Shown here: positions 1-9,800 of the stretch, piece by piece
Layout of the letters: every line of letters starts with the position of its first letter
Numbering within the stretch: position 1 is the stretch's first letter
Assembly: GCF_019249655.2 (NCBI RefSeq)
Contig: NZ_CP137557.1
Location: forward strand, 2,203,001 to 2,267,000
Source of the DNA: Segatella copri
Lineage (GTDB): Bacteria; Bacteroidota; Bacteroidia; Bacteroidales; Bacteroidaceae
Direction of reading: 5' to 3'
DNA: 64,000 nucleotides
Translations under genes and position numbers: made by a program
The notes under the pieces: model-generated
The model's input: the letters and a program-made list of their open reading frames with translations, nothing else
Database searches by the model: none
Told to the model about the DNA's origin: nothing

Positions 1-371
1 CATGGTTTGAAACTGTACACACTCGGGGTACAAATAAAAACACTATATGCTTGTGTCGGAAAAGTATATATGATCTGATGGTAGAGTCATCATCAACAAC
101 AATGGCTCTGATTTGATAAACTCAGCAGGAATACTTGCTATTCATTTTACGATGGGGTTATGTTCACAAATTTGAGATTTCATGTAAAAAAGTCCTAATT
201 TCCATATTTCTCTTCTTGTAAATTATGGGATATTTAGAAAAATATCGTATCTTTGCCCCCGAATTGAGGCGTTCTTTGTATATTGCAAGGTTGTGAAAGA
301 AAAAGAATATAGCTCGTTTCTAAATCGTTAGCAGTTACATTCTTTAAAGTACTTAACTCGTTGATATTCAA
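1..371. other. Intergenic left edge with repeat boundary
   Basis: I see no gene here. The direct repeat shared with 29196-31657 begins at about 269. Just outside it, 247-256 reads GTATCTTTGC, which fits the GTAnnTTTGC core used by CTnDOT-type integrases but also looks like a Bacteroidetes -7 promoter element. Confidence 0.5.
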
Positions 372-1346
372 TCAATAAAAAATTTTATTGTGACTCAAGC
401 AATGGAATGACAATGGCTTGGTGATTCCTGCCTTCTTCAACCATGCTTTAAGGGGATGGTTAATCATGCTGCGCTTCAATCCCTTGAACACGATACCCGT
501 GCTTGGTTCACCACATAGTTCGTATGCCTCGTTGCTGATAGGCAAGGTTGCCTCGGTCTGAGTTTTCTGGGTACGAATACGCAAGCAATAGCCTTGGTCG
601 GGAGCTATCTCGAAGTCTTCCCAACGCAATTTTAAGATGTCGCTGATTCGCAATCCTGTGAGGCAAGCAAAGAGGGAGGCAGACTTCAGTACAGGTATAT
701 CGCAAGGAGTAGCTGCCAACTGCTTTACTTCATCGAGGGTAAGAAACTCCTTCTTTACATCTTGTGGCTCAATCTTGTCCAGATAGTCATTGATGTTCTC
801 ACGCAGCCACTTGTCACGATAGGCGATTTTTAAGAGACCACGGAAAGTAGAGTAGTAACCTGCTGCAGAGTTGAGAGATACCTTTTGTTTTGTTCGATTC
901 AACTGATTTGCATTCAGAAGATACTCTCTGAACTTTTTGCAAAGTTCCACTGTCACATCCCCAAATGTACAATGACCTTGAACAAATTTGAAGAAATGCT
1001 TGTAGGCACATGTCCACTTGTCATCTTTCTTATGCGTCATCTTCTCAAAGTATGCCAAAAAATCAGCTTTCTGTCGTGTTTTGTCCAAAAAACCAAATTC
1101 TTCATTGATGAGTGATTGGGTTCTGATACAACGGATGGCCTCTGCTTTGTTGAGCATATCTGTATTAAACTCACGTTCCATCTCATTCTTTGGATGAGCA
1201 TAGATATAGATACCTAAATATTCCCTGCGACTCATTTGCATAGTCTCAGGGTTGCGTACTGGTGGATAGAAATCCAAATAAAGAGAAATACGGTCGTTTT
1301 TAATCGCTCTTTGGCGAAGAGAAACTCTTGTACATGTATTTACCAT
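372..1346 (-). pseudogene. Truncated tyrosine recombinase, copy A
   Basis: This is a phage-integrase-family (tyrosine recombinase) protein of 324 aa. It has an N-terminal arm/SAM-like region, then the catalytic domain with the first arginine motif TGLRISDIL at about residues 230-238. It ends at the box II position: the expected HxxRH reads HCLSH, so the second arginine is Ser, and the reading frame stops six codons later. The third-box His and the nucleophilic Tyr are absent. The 29299-30273 copy is truncated at the same point, so the damage predates duplication. It cannot be a working recombinase unless the C-terminus is supplied in trans; it may be only a DNA-binding remnant. Confidence 0.8.
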
Positions 1347-1470
1347 GATGTTTACTTATTATAATGTGATACTTATGTTTCATATATGATCCCGTATTAA
1401 GAGATCTTTGAAATCGATTGCAAAATAATAGAGTTATGTAATGGGGTACAACTTAACCTTTTGAAAACCG

Positions 1471-2403
1471 CTAAATAACCTTAGGCTTGCCGATAGCTTT
1501 CTCTAAATCTCGCTTGGAAATCTTGATATACTTGCCAATCTTCACCTTTTCAATAGCGAATTTCTTGATACGCTTATAAATCTGGTCCTGACTTAAACCA
1601 TACAACTTCATGGCCTCCGGTATTGTATAATAAAGTTGGTCTTCTACGGATTCACCTTTTGCCAATTGTACATGACGCTTGGAATACAGAACATTGTTAC
1701 CTTCCATTTTTCTTGGAATAGCATTGTGACTAACGAAACTATATACGGCCGTTTTCGTCATACAATATTTCTGTTGAATGTCCATAACAGTCATCCATTC
1801 ACTGATGGTTGGATCTGGAGACAGGTGTGCAAAATAATCATCCACCTCTTTCTTGTTCCAATATACTCTTCCTTGTATGGATATTCTTGAAATCTTGACT
1901 TTCTTGACTATCTCATAGATGGCGGTCTCGTAAGTGTTGTGGACTTCTGCAATTTCCTTGGCAGAGTAATATTCTGGAACTGGTAGCTCTCGGTTTGCAT
2001 GAACTGCTTCTTTTGAAGCACTTTTATTTGTGGTGTATGGCAAACTATCAACAAGATAATCTATATCTCGCTTTCTGATTAAAGATAAACGAGAAGTAAT
2101 CTTGGATGCTCGCAACTTACCACTATACACCATATTATATATGGTCTGTCTGCTTAGTCCCAAAAGTATAGCGACCTCTTGAATAGTGAGGTATTCTTTC
2201 ACAAGGATTTCAGACATGGATTTCTCGGAAGCTTTTCGGTGGCTCATTGTCTCAGCCATCTTTACTTTCTCCTCACGTCTTGCTGCCTTATAGGCATAAC
2301 TGTTGCATTGCTTGGAGCAATAACGAGTTGTGGATTTTAATGCATAAAAGCTCTTCCCACAATACTCGCAAATTTTTAGAATTCTTTCTTTGCTTGCTGT
2401 CAT
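1471..2403 (-). CDS. Zinc-finger protein with four tandem excisionase-type HTH domains, copy A
   Basis: This 310 aa protein starts with a CxxC...CxxxC motif (CEYCGKSF and YCSKQC, residues about 12-34), probably binding one zinc. Four helix-turn-helix segments of the HTH_17/excisionase type follow, beginning YLTIQEVAILLG (about 71), YYSAKEIAEVH (about 145), WMTVMDIQQKY (about 203) and YYTIPEAMKLYG (about 258). It lies 124 bp upstream of the integrase fragment on the same strand, the usual place for a recombination directionality factor or regulator. Function is inferred from domains and context. The multiplicity of HTH units suggests binding to an extended or repeated site. Confidence 0.75.
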   Translation of the reverse strand: MTASKERILKICEYCGKSFYALKSTTRYCSKQCNSYAYKAARREEKVKMAETMSHRKASEKSMSEILVKEYLTIQEVAILLGLSRQTIYNMVYSGKLRASKITSRLSLIRKRDIDYLVDSLPYTTNKSASKEAVHANRELPVPEYYSAKEIAEVHNTYETAIYEIVKKVKISRISIQGRVYWNKKEVDDYFAHLSPDPTISEWMTVMDIQQKYCMTKTAVYSFVSHNAIPRKMEGNNVLYSKRHVQLAKGESVEDQLYYTIPEAMKLYGLSQDQIYKRIKKFAIEKVKIGKYIKISKRDLEKAIGKPKVI

Positions 2404-2730
2404 TTGTACGCTTTTTATACTTTTTTACTTAATATATTGTAGAAAAAGTCGTCTGTCATTACTCCGTTTATTTTCAATAGTCTTATATCATCGTCCATCA
2501 TTGTCCAAAACTCTCGGCAATCTTGCACTCATTTGCCAAAAATGGAGTCTCAAATTATTACTTTTGAAAAGTGGAGGTACAAGAGCGGTACAAAAAGGTG
2601 CTAAAAAAGCCTTATCATTGATTATAACCAATAGTAAGGCTAAAAAGAAAGGTGCTCATTTTGAGCACCTTAACTATCATTCGTTGTCGATATTAATCGT
2701 TGTTTATCACGACTTATTTTCCGATGCAAC

Positions 2731-3086
2731 ATGTGGATGTTGCTGATAGTTAAGCTTTTATCTTTTAAACGGTACAACTACCCTTTTTACAAGTGCAGAG
2801 AAAATGAACAACAAATGTAATGTGCTTATTCTCAGTCTGTTAGCGATGAAGTTGTACCGTTCCTTTTAGCCTTTTTTGTAAGATTCTGGAAACAAATGCA
2901 ATGCATTGTTTCTCAGCCTCTTCCGTTTCTTGTGTTACAGAACGCTTATCTGGTTGCAAAGATACGACTTTATGTTGGAATATAGATGGAAAGATATGCT
3001 AAATAATAATAAAATTGCGATGAAGATTGCCTATTATTAAATATTTATCATTATCTTTGCGCTGAACGCAATAAAAAAGATAAACG
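2731..3086. promoter_or_regulatory. Intergenic region with inverted repeat and promoter of the R-M operon
   Basis: A TAnnTTTG element (TATCTTTG at 3052-3059) lies 27 bp upstream of the controller gene, with TTG at 3027-3029 as a possible -33 element. A separated perfect inverted repeat, ACGGTACAAC at 2769-2778 and GTTGTACCGT at 2851-2860, brackets related A/T-rich sequence. I see no gene. Confidence 0.55.
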
Positions 3087-3305
3087 ATGAAAGATATAAA
3101 TCGAATAAAAGTCGTGTTGGTAGAGAAGAAACGAACCAGTAAATGGTTGTCGGAACAGTTGGGAAAAGATCCTGCAACTATATCCAAATGGTGTACTAAT
3201 ACCTCACAACCAGATTTAGTAACATTGACAAAGGTAGCAGCTCTACTGGATGTTGATGTTCGTCAGCTTATCAATAAAACAAAAGGTAATAACGCTGATG
3301 ATTGA
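3087..3305 (+). CDS. XRE-family regulator, probable R-M controller protein
   Basis: A 72 aa Cro/C1-type helix-turn-helix protein. The HTH covers about residues 13-57 (SKWLSEQLGKDPATISKW, then a recognition helix). It is the first gene of the restriction-modification operon, 26 bp before the methylase. Small XRE proteins in this position (C proteins) commonly delay endonuclease expression until the host is methylated; that role is inferred from family and position. Its paralogue at 28653-28862 has the same size and layout but lies elsewhere. Confidence 0.8.
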   Translation: MKDINRIKVVLVEKKRTSKWLSEQLGKDPATISKWCTNTSQPDLVTLTKVAALLDVDVRQLINKTKGNNADD

Positions 3306-3331
3306 AAATCATTAGCATAAAATGACTAATA

Positions 3332-4303
3332 ATGAATTCAAAAGCAAAACCATTCATCAAATGGGTTGGTGGTAAAGGACAACTCATTGAACAACTGGAG
3401 CAAAAGCTTCCGGCTGACTTTGATAATTGGGAAAATGCGACATACATAGAACCATTCGTTGGCGGTGGTGCTATGTTGTTTTACATGCTGCAACAGCATC
3501 CTAATATCAAACGTGCAGTAATCAACGACATCAATTCGGACTTGATTACTTGTTACCGAACTGTACGTGACAATGTAGAGCGACTGATTCTTTCGTTGCG
3601 TGACATACAAGCTGAATATTACGCTTTACCAGACATGGAAGCCAAACGTGAGATGTTTATGACTGTACGCCAACGTTACAATGAAAAGAATCTTGATCCG
3701 ATAGAGAATACAACAAAATTCTTCTTTTTGAATCGTACTTGCTTCAATGGCTTGTATCGTGTAAACAAGAAAGGACTATTCAATGTGCCTTGTGGAAAGT
3801 ATTTGCAGCCACAAATATGTGACGAAGATACGCTTAGAGTAGATAGCGAGTTGTTGAAACGTGTGGAAATATTGGAAGGAGATTTTGAGAAGACACTGCT
3901 TTATGCGCAAGATAATACATTGTTCTATTTCGACCCTCCATATCGTCCTCTGAGTGATACGTCAAGCTTTAACGACTATACGAAAGAAGCATTTAATGAT
4001 GATTCCCAAGTCAGATTAAAGGAGTTTTGCGACCAAGTGGTTGCTGGGGGACATAGTTTTATGCTTAGTAATTCTGATTGCAAAGGAAAAAATGAAGCAG
4101 ACAATTTTTTTGATGTTTTGTATGCAGACTACCATATAGACAGAGTTATGGCTTCTCGCAACGTAAATGCAAACGGAGCGAAAAGAGGAAAAATTTCTGA
4201 ACTGTTGGTTCATAGTTATCGCAACACAAAGGACCATCAGCCAAACAAGATAAACGATTACAAACCACAGCATGTGGCTATAAAACAAAAAAATTATGCT
4301 TAA
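3332..4303 (+). CDS. DNA adenine methylase, Dam/DpnM type
   Basis: A 323 aa class-D12 (alpha) N6-adenine methyltransferase. The SAM-binding motif FIKWVGGKG is at about residues 8-16, with EPFVGGGAM further on, and the catalytic motif DPPY is near residue 200 (FYFDPPYRPL). Length and motif order match Dam and DpnM, which methylate GATC, and the adjoining DpnII-type nuclease supports GATC as the target. It overlaps the next gene by 8 bp, so the two are probably translationally coupled. The methylase would protect the host from that nuclease. Specificity is inferred from family. Confidence 0.9.
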   Translation: MNSKAKPFIKWVGGKGQLIEQLEQKLPADFDNWENATYIEPFVGGGAMLFYMLQQHPNIKRAVINDINSDLITCYRTVRDNVERLILSLRDIQAEYYALPDMEAKREMFMTVRQRYNEKNLDPIENTTKFFFLNRTCFNGLYRVNKKGLFNVPCGKYLQPQICDEDTLRVDSELLKRVEILEGDFEKTLLYAQDNTLFYFDPPYRPLSDTSSFNDYTKEAFNDDSQVRLKEFCDQVVAGGHSFMLSNSDCKGKNEADNFFDVLYADYHIDRVMASRNVNANGAKRGKISELLVHSYRNTKDHQPNKINDYKPQHVAIKQKNYA

Positions 4304-5114
4304 AGATTTTGATAAATTTATGTCTCAACTCAAAGAGACAAACCAAACATTGGACTTCTTCTGTGACTTTGATAAAATCTCAGAGAACGTTGAAGATATA
4401 AAGTTGAGCTTATGTATGCTCAATAGCCTCATTGGTGCATCTGATTTACGTAAAAGCGTAGAAACAATATGGAACAGAGATAAGAATGCCTTTTCTGTTA
4501 TGGATATTCTTATTGCAGTTCGTACTCGTGATAAAAAGAAGATACTTGATTCAGTAGGTAACTGCGTTCCACTTGAAAGCATGTTCATTTCTGTTGACTC
4601 CGTTATGACTTTCCTAACAGATACAGGACTTGGTGCAGTTCTTCAAAATCAACAGGTAAAGAATCTTGTGGATTATGTATTTGGCATTGAAACAGGATTG
4701 GACACAAACGCAAGAAAGAACAGAAGCGGCCACGTTATGGAAAATACGGTTGCTAACATTTTTACCAACGCAGGCATACCATTCAGACAAGAAGTATATT
4801 CGAGAGAATGGCCTGCTATTACAGAAGTGTTGGGAGATGACGAAAAGCGTTTTGACTTCGTTGTAGAGACTCCATCAAAGGTCTATCTGATAGAAGTCAA
4901 CTTCTATAGTGGCGGTGGCTCAAAACTTAATGAGGTGGCACGCTCTTATTCTGATATTGCACCGAAGGTTAACTCCGTGAAAGGTTTCGAGTTTGTTTGG
5001 ATAACTGATGGTATCGGCTGGAAGTCTGCAAAGAACAAGTTGCAAGAGGCGTATGGAATTATACCAAGTGTATATAATCTCACTTCAATATATAACTTTA
5101 TAAAATCAATATAA
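4296..5114 (+). CDS. DpnII-type restriction endonuclease
   Basis: This 272 aa protein resembles the DpnII endonuclease family (the DpnII/MboI group), which cuts unmethylated GATC. The recognisable part is the C-terminal half: RSGHVMENTVANIF, then RFDFVVETPSKVYLIEVNFY, where FDF...IEVN matches a PD-(D/E)xK-like core, and SYSDIAPKVN. It overlaps the methylase by 8 bp and ends 1 bp before the next gene. I assign the family with good confidence; the exact site is inference. Confidence 0.85.
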   Translation: MLKDFDKFMSQLKETNQTLDFFCDFDKISENVEDIKLSLCMLNSLIGASDLRKSVETIWNRDKNAFSVMDILIAVRTRDKKKILDSVGNCVPLESMFISVDSVMTFLTDTGLGAVLQNQQVKNLVDYVFGIETGLDTNARKNRSGHVMENTVANIFTNAGIPFRQEVYSREWPAITEVLGDDEKRFDFVVETPSKVYLIEVNFYSGGGSKLNEVARSYSDIAPKVNSVKGFEFVWITDGIGWKSAKNKLQEAYGIIPSVYNLTSIYNFIKSI

Positions 5115-5115
5115 A

Positions 5116-5895
5116 ATGGAACTATCCCCAAAAGATATTGCATGGAATAAAATCTTCGAGCAGTATGACATTCTAAGTCATGATTTCGAAGCAAGTCCTT
5201 TTATTCTGAGTTCAGAAGAAATAAAAAAGGCATGTAAAGAATTTGATACGACTTCACAAAAGGAACCTCGTATACTTTGCAAACAAGATACAAGGGAAGA
5301 TAGACCTTACATTTTTGTAAAGAACGGTTTGTTTATCTTACCCCAAAAGAATAAGTTTTACTATATTTTAAAAGGTGATGGGTATGTAGACATTCCTGAC
5401 ATAACTTCCGATATTCAAAACTACGAAAGAAAGTTAGACTTTGACTTAGAAAGTTCACAAATTGGTGATTCTGAAATGCAATATTTGGATTTTGCTTATG
5501 CTAACTCACTGATTAGAACATTTATGAACGACCCTTCACTGGTTTTAACTATTCGCGGTAGAAAATATACTCCAAGTTTCAAGTTTAATGTGGGTAACTA
5601 TTGTTTGGAAGTTGAAAGCGTACAAACAGAAGTTGATGCTGGATATGAAGGGAAAGCATCAATTGTTCTAATTGAAGCAAAAAACTATTCAGCATCTAAT
5701 ACGATAATTCGCCAACTGTATTATCCATATAGACAATGGAAGATAAATACTACAAAGGAAGTATTGCCTCTATTTTTTGAAAAAAGAGTTATTGATGGTG
5801 AAAACATATTTTATATATGGCAATATGCTTTTACTGATAGCAATAATTATAATAGTATCAAATTGGTGAAGTCTGGACGTTTTAGAATAATATAA
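5116..5895 (+). CDS. PD-(D/E)xK nuclease-like protein of the R-M operon
   Basis: A 259 aa protein I cannot name with certainty. Near residues 174-190 is a restriction-fold signature: an acidic residue in EVDAGYEGKAS followed by VLIEAKNYS, the ExK of a PD-(D/E)xK active site. The YPYRQW motif that follows is seen in several restriction-related proteins. It sits between the DpnII-like nuclease and the second methylase with gaps of 1-2 bp, so it is surely co-transcribed. It may be a second endonuclease paired with the 5898 methylase, making this two interleaved systems, or an accessory subunit. Confidence 0.6.
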   Translation: MELSPKDIAWNKIFEQYDILSHDFEASPFILSSEEIKKACKEFDTTSQKEPRILCKQDTREDRPYIFVKNGLFILPQKNKFYYILKGDGYVDIPDITSDIQNYERKLDFDLESSQIGDSEMQYLDFAYANSLIRTFMNDPSLVLTIRGRKYTPSFKFNVGNYCLEVESVQTEVDAGYEGKASIVLIEAKNYSASNTIIRQLYYPYRQWKINTTKEVLPLFFEKRVIDGENIFYIWQYAFTDSNNYNSIKLVKSGRFRII

Positions 5896-5897
5896 GA

Positions 5898-6770
5898 ATG
5901 TCATTAAAAGCGTATTATAAATCACAGAGAAATGATTTTCTCATAGCGCATGGAGATTGTTTCAAACTCCTTAAAGAATTTGAATTCAAGTTCGACATGA
6001 TATTTGCCGACCCTCCCTATTTCCTCTCCAATGGTGGAATATCGTTGCAGAGTGGGAAAGTTGTGTGTGTAGATAAAGGCGAATGGGATAAAGGAAAGTC
6101 TCAAGAGGATATGATGGCATTTAATATGGAATGGCTACGTTTATGCCGTGACAAGTTGAAAGACAATGGTACAATTTGGATAAGCGGTACTTATCACAAT
6201 ATCTTTTCTGTGGCTAATTGTCTGACAGAACTTGGCTATAAGATCTTGAATGTAATCACATGGGAGAAGACAAACCCACCAGTCAATATCTCATGCCGAT
6301 ATTTCAAATACTCCACAGAGTTCGTTATTTGGGCGAGAAAGATGCAGAAAGTACCTCACAAATTCAACTACGATCTGATGAAAGAGTTGAATGGAGGTAA
6401 GCAAATGACGGATGTGTGGCGAATGCCAGCTATCGGTCGTTGGGAAAAGACCTGCGGTAAGCATCCTACACAAAAGCCCTTACGCCTTCTTGTTCGGATG
6501 ATTCTTGCTTCAACCAATCAAGGAGATTGGATTCTTGACCCATTCAGTGGAAGTTCCACGACTGGTATTGCTGCCAATCTATGTGGACGTCGATTTGCTG
6601 GACTTGAACAAGAGGAAGAGTTCTGCAAATTGAGTAAGGCAAGGCGTGAAGAAATGGAGAATCTTGCAAGTTATGAAAACTTGATAAGTCATATTGAAGA
6701 TTTATACAAATTACAAAACTATTCAATGGTAAATGAAGATATAAGTGGATATTCACAAGTTCCATTTTAA
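5898..6770 (+). CDS. Site-specific DNA methyltransferase, DpnA-like
   Basis: A 290 aa N6-adenine/N4-cytosine methyltransferase of the beta type: catalytic DPPY at about residues 37-40 (IFADPPYFLSN), target-recognition region in the middle, and the SAM motif DPFSGSSTTG near residues 214-223. This order (catalytic motif first) matches DpnA and MboIIM-like enzymes rather than Dam. In the classic DpnII system DpnA methylates GATC, including single-stranded DNA, which protects incoming plasmids. It starts 2 bp after the nuclease-like gene. It could instead protect a different site cut by the 5116 product. Confidence 0.85.
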   Translation: MSLKAYYKSQRNDFLIAHGDCFKLLKEFEFKFDMIFADPPYFLSNGGISLQSGKVVCVDKGEWDKGKSQEDMMAFNMEWLRLCRDKLKDNGTIWISGTYHNIFSVANCLTELGYKILNVITWEKTNPPVNISCRYFKYSTEFVIWARKMQKVPHKFNYDLMKELNGGKQMTDVWRMPAIGRWEKTCGKHPTQKPLRLLVRMILASTNQGDWILDPFSGSSTTGIAANLCGRRFAGLEQEEEFCKLSKARREEMENLASYENLISHIEDLYKLQNYSMVNEDISGYSQVPF

Positions 6771-6815
6771 CTTAAAATCGTATCGTGGTAGTTCTGACTT
6801 TAAATATAAAATAGA

Positions 6816-9800
6816 ATGGGAAATATATTAAGCAAAGCGCCTTGTAATTCAGATTTATTTGAAGGACAGGCTCATATGAAATTAGCAGAAGTTATTGCTA
6901 ATGAAATAGAAACAGACAAGAAGTGTACTATTCTTGGCATTGATGGTGGTTGGGGAGCCGGAAAGTCTAATTTGGTTGGTATGATAGAAAAGTATCTTAC
7001 CAACGAGACTGAACATCCTGAACTTAAAGGTAAATATTATTTTTTTACTTATGATGCCTGGGGACATCAAAATGATCTTCCGAGGCGTTCTATTTTGGAA
7101 GATTTAACTTCTTTTTTGACTGTTGACAATGACGTGTTGAATGATAAAAAATGGAAAGAACGTTTGGACAATCTTTTGGCTAAGAAAAAAAGTACAAAGA
7201 CAAAAATCGTTCCTAGTCTAAATTTTGCTATTATAACTATATCTTTAATGGTGGCACTTACACCTGTAATTAGTGCCATAGCAGACTCTATGCCATTAGT
7301 AGCTATGAGAATAGTGTTTACAAGTTTGGTATATGCAGGTCCTATTGCTTTTGTTATATGGAAGCAAATTGCCACAATGAAAAAACATGGTCAGAAAATT
7401 TCTTGTGAAACCTTTTTCTCAGAATTATTCCTTTTATACAAGGATAAGGTAAAAGAGGATGTAAAGTTTGAAACAATTTCTGAGAAAGAACCATCTACAA
7501 AGCAGTTTAAGGAATGGATGAATAATATTGATGATGATTTGTGCGAAAAGGATAAGCGATTGATAATTGTTATTGATAATATGGATCGCTTGCCGAAACT
7601 TAAAGTTCAAGAACTTTGGGCTGCAATACATTCTTTTTTTTCTGAAATACAATATGATAATATCAAAGTGATAGTTCCTTTTGATAGACTACATATCCGT
7701 AATGCATTTCAAACTGAGGATATAAAAGACACATCAAATGAAGATGCTAAATGCGCAACAATATATGGTGATGACTTCATCAATAAGACTTTTTATATAG
7801 TGTACCATGTTTCACCTCCGATTCTATCGGGATGGAAGCATTATTTTGTGCACCAATGGAAAGAAGCTTTTGGAAATGAGTATGTTTTGGATAATGCAAT
7901 TCTTCAGGTTTATGATATGCTAACAGAAGAACATACTCCAAGGAAGATTGTTGCGTTTATTAACGAATTTGTTACAATGAAGAGAATTGCAGATGAAGCT
8001 ATTCCAAATAAGTATATTGCATTATTCATTTTTGGTCGTTCAAAAATATCTCAACATCCAATGAAAGAAATTCTTTCTCCAAGCTACTTAGGATCTCTTG
8101 ATTTCTTGTACAAAGATGACAGAGATATGCCAGGATTTATTTCTTCATTGTATTATCAGTTACCAGTTCACGAAGCTATGGATGTTGTGTATGCTCGTCA
8201 ATTCACACGTGAATTGGATGAGAATGCTTTGAATAGTGTTGCAATAATGAAAAAATCAGGTGTTGATAAGTTTACGGCGATTCTAAATCATGCTATAGCG
8301 GAGGTTACAAATGTTGGCAATGCAGCAATGGCACTTCAGGTGCTATTCGGAGAAGAAACAAATTCAAATATAAAGAATTTCTGGGAATGCCTGTATCAGA
8401 AAGACAAGTCACAGCATAGAGAAATAAAGCAGTATACTCCATATCACAAAGTGTTGTTGGCTCATATAAGTGACAAATCTACTTACGCCAAGGATTTGAT
8501 AGATGGATATCATAATGCTTTTAATAATGAGACCGATGTTAAAGCATATATTACAGGAATAGATGAGTTGGCAAAGGTGAAAGATTTTGATATTTATACT
8601 ATTCTTGAAGAGATAGAAAAGGATATTTCTCCAAAGCAATTTATTGAACTTGTAGATGAAGAAAAATTTAACTATGACCAATATGGCTTAACTTGTGAGA
8701 ACAAGACGCTTGACCATTATTTAAGCAATTTATCTCTTGATGAATGGAATAATTTGACAATTATCCCTTACCTTTATAGTAAGTGTTTGCCTTTATCTTC
8801 ATTACAAATGAAGATAGAAGAGTCTCTGAAAAACAATAATTTAAATGCGAAGAATGCAGAAATTTTATTTTCACGACTTAAGGAACTTAGAAAAAATAAT
8901 ACGATAAATTATCGGGACTATTTTGATGATAGAAAATTGGAAAATCTTTTTAATGAAGCCAATGATGATTTTAAATATGATTTACTAGCAATGAGATTAT
9001 CTCGCTTGAATGATTTTTCTAACAGTTATAACTATTTTCTATCATCATTAAGTAGTACTGACGAAAATACAATTAAAGGAGTTGTAAAAGTAAGTAACCA
9101 TTATGTTTCTTATGGAGAAATGCTTCTTTCTCTTGATAGCTTCGATAATGAATTGGTACGTGGTGTTTGTAAGAAAATTACAACAAATAGTTTTGGAACG
9201 CAAACTATGTCAATCAAGAATGTTGCTTTTAAATTTGATAAAATTATTAATAATTCTGAAATTTCAAGTGAAGAGCTGCTTTCCAGAATGGACGATTGGA
9301 GTGAGTACAAAGAGAATATTCGTATCGATGATGTTCCTAATTTACCTATGGAGATATTTGAAACGGCAAAAAAAAGTGAATGTGTGTTAGCGGAGTATAT
9401 TCTTGATATTGCGGTTAAGTATTTGCTATCAATTAATCAAGAAGATTGGAAGTCTAATTTAATTGGCTCTGATGATTTTGCTCTAAATTTATTAGAAATT
9501 TGCCATCCAGTCCAAATGCAACTGTTTTTTGATGCATTTAAGGCAATAATGAAGGATTATGCAATGGGGGCTTCAGAAACCAAACTGCCTAAATCGAAGG
9601 TAGAGAAAATACTCAGTATTTCTAATGATTTAAATCATGAAGTAGGAAGATTGTTTATAGATGTAAGAGATATATTCCTGAATTCATCAATATCAAAGGA
9701 AAAACTTTTGTATTTTGGCGAGTGGCTCTTTAAATATGGTAATTTGACAAAGAAAAAAGGTAGTCTTGAAAAGATTTTGCCAACAGAGATTCTTGATGAT

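Larger units (their letters stand above)
269..2730. repeat. Direct repeat copy A (integrase fragment + multi-HTH protein)
   Basis: This stretch of about 2.46 kb is nearly identical to 29196-31657 at a constant offset of 28,927 bp, with only scattered substitutions and no indel noticed. It carries the truncated integrase, the four-HTH protein and, at 2651-2669, a perfect 7-bp hairpin (GGTGCTC/GAGCACC). Similarity stops abruptly at both ends, so the unit appears to have been copied as one block. The equal lengths suggest a recent duplication or gene conversion. Confidence 0.9.
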
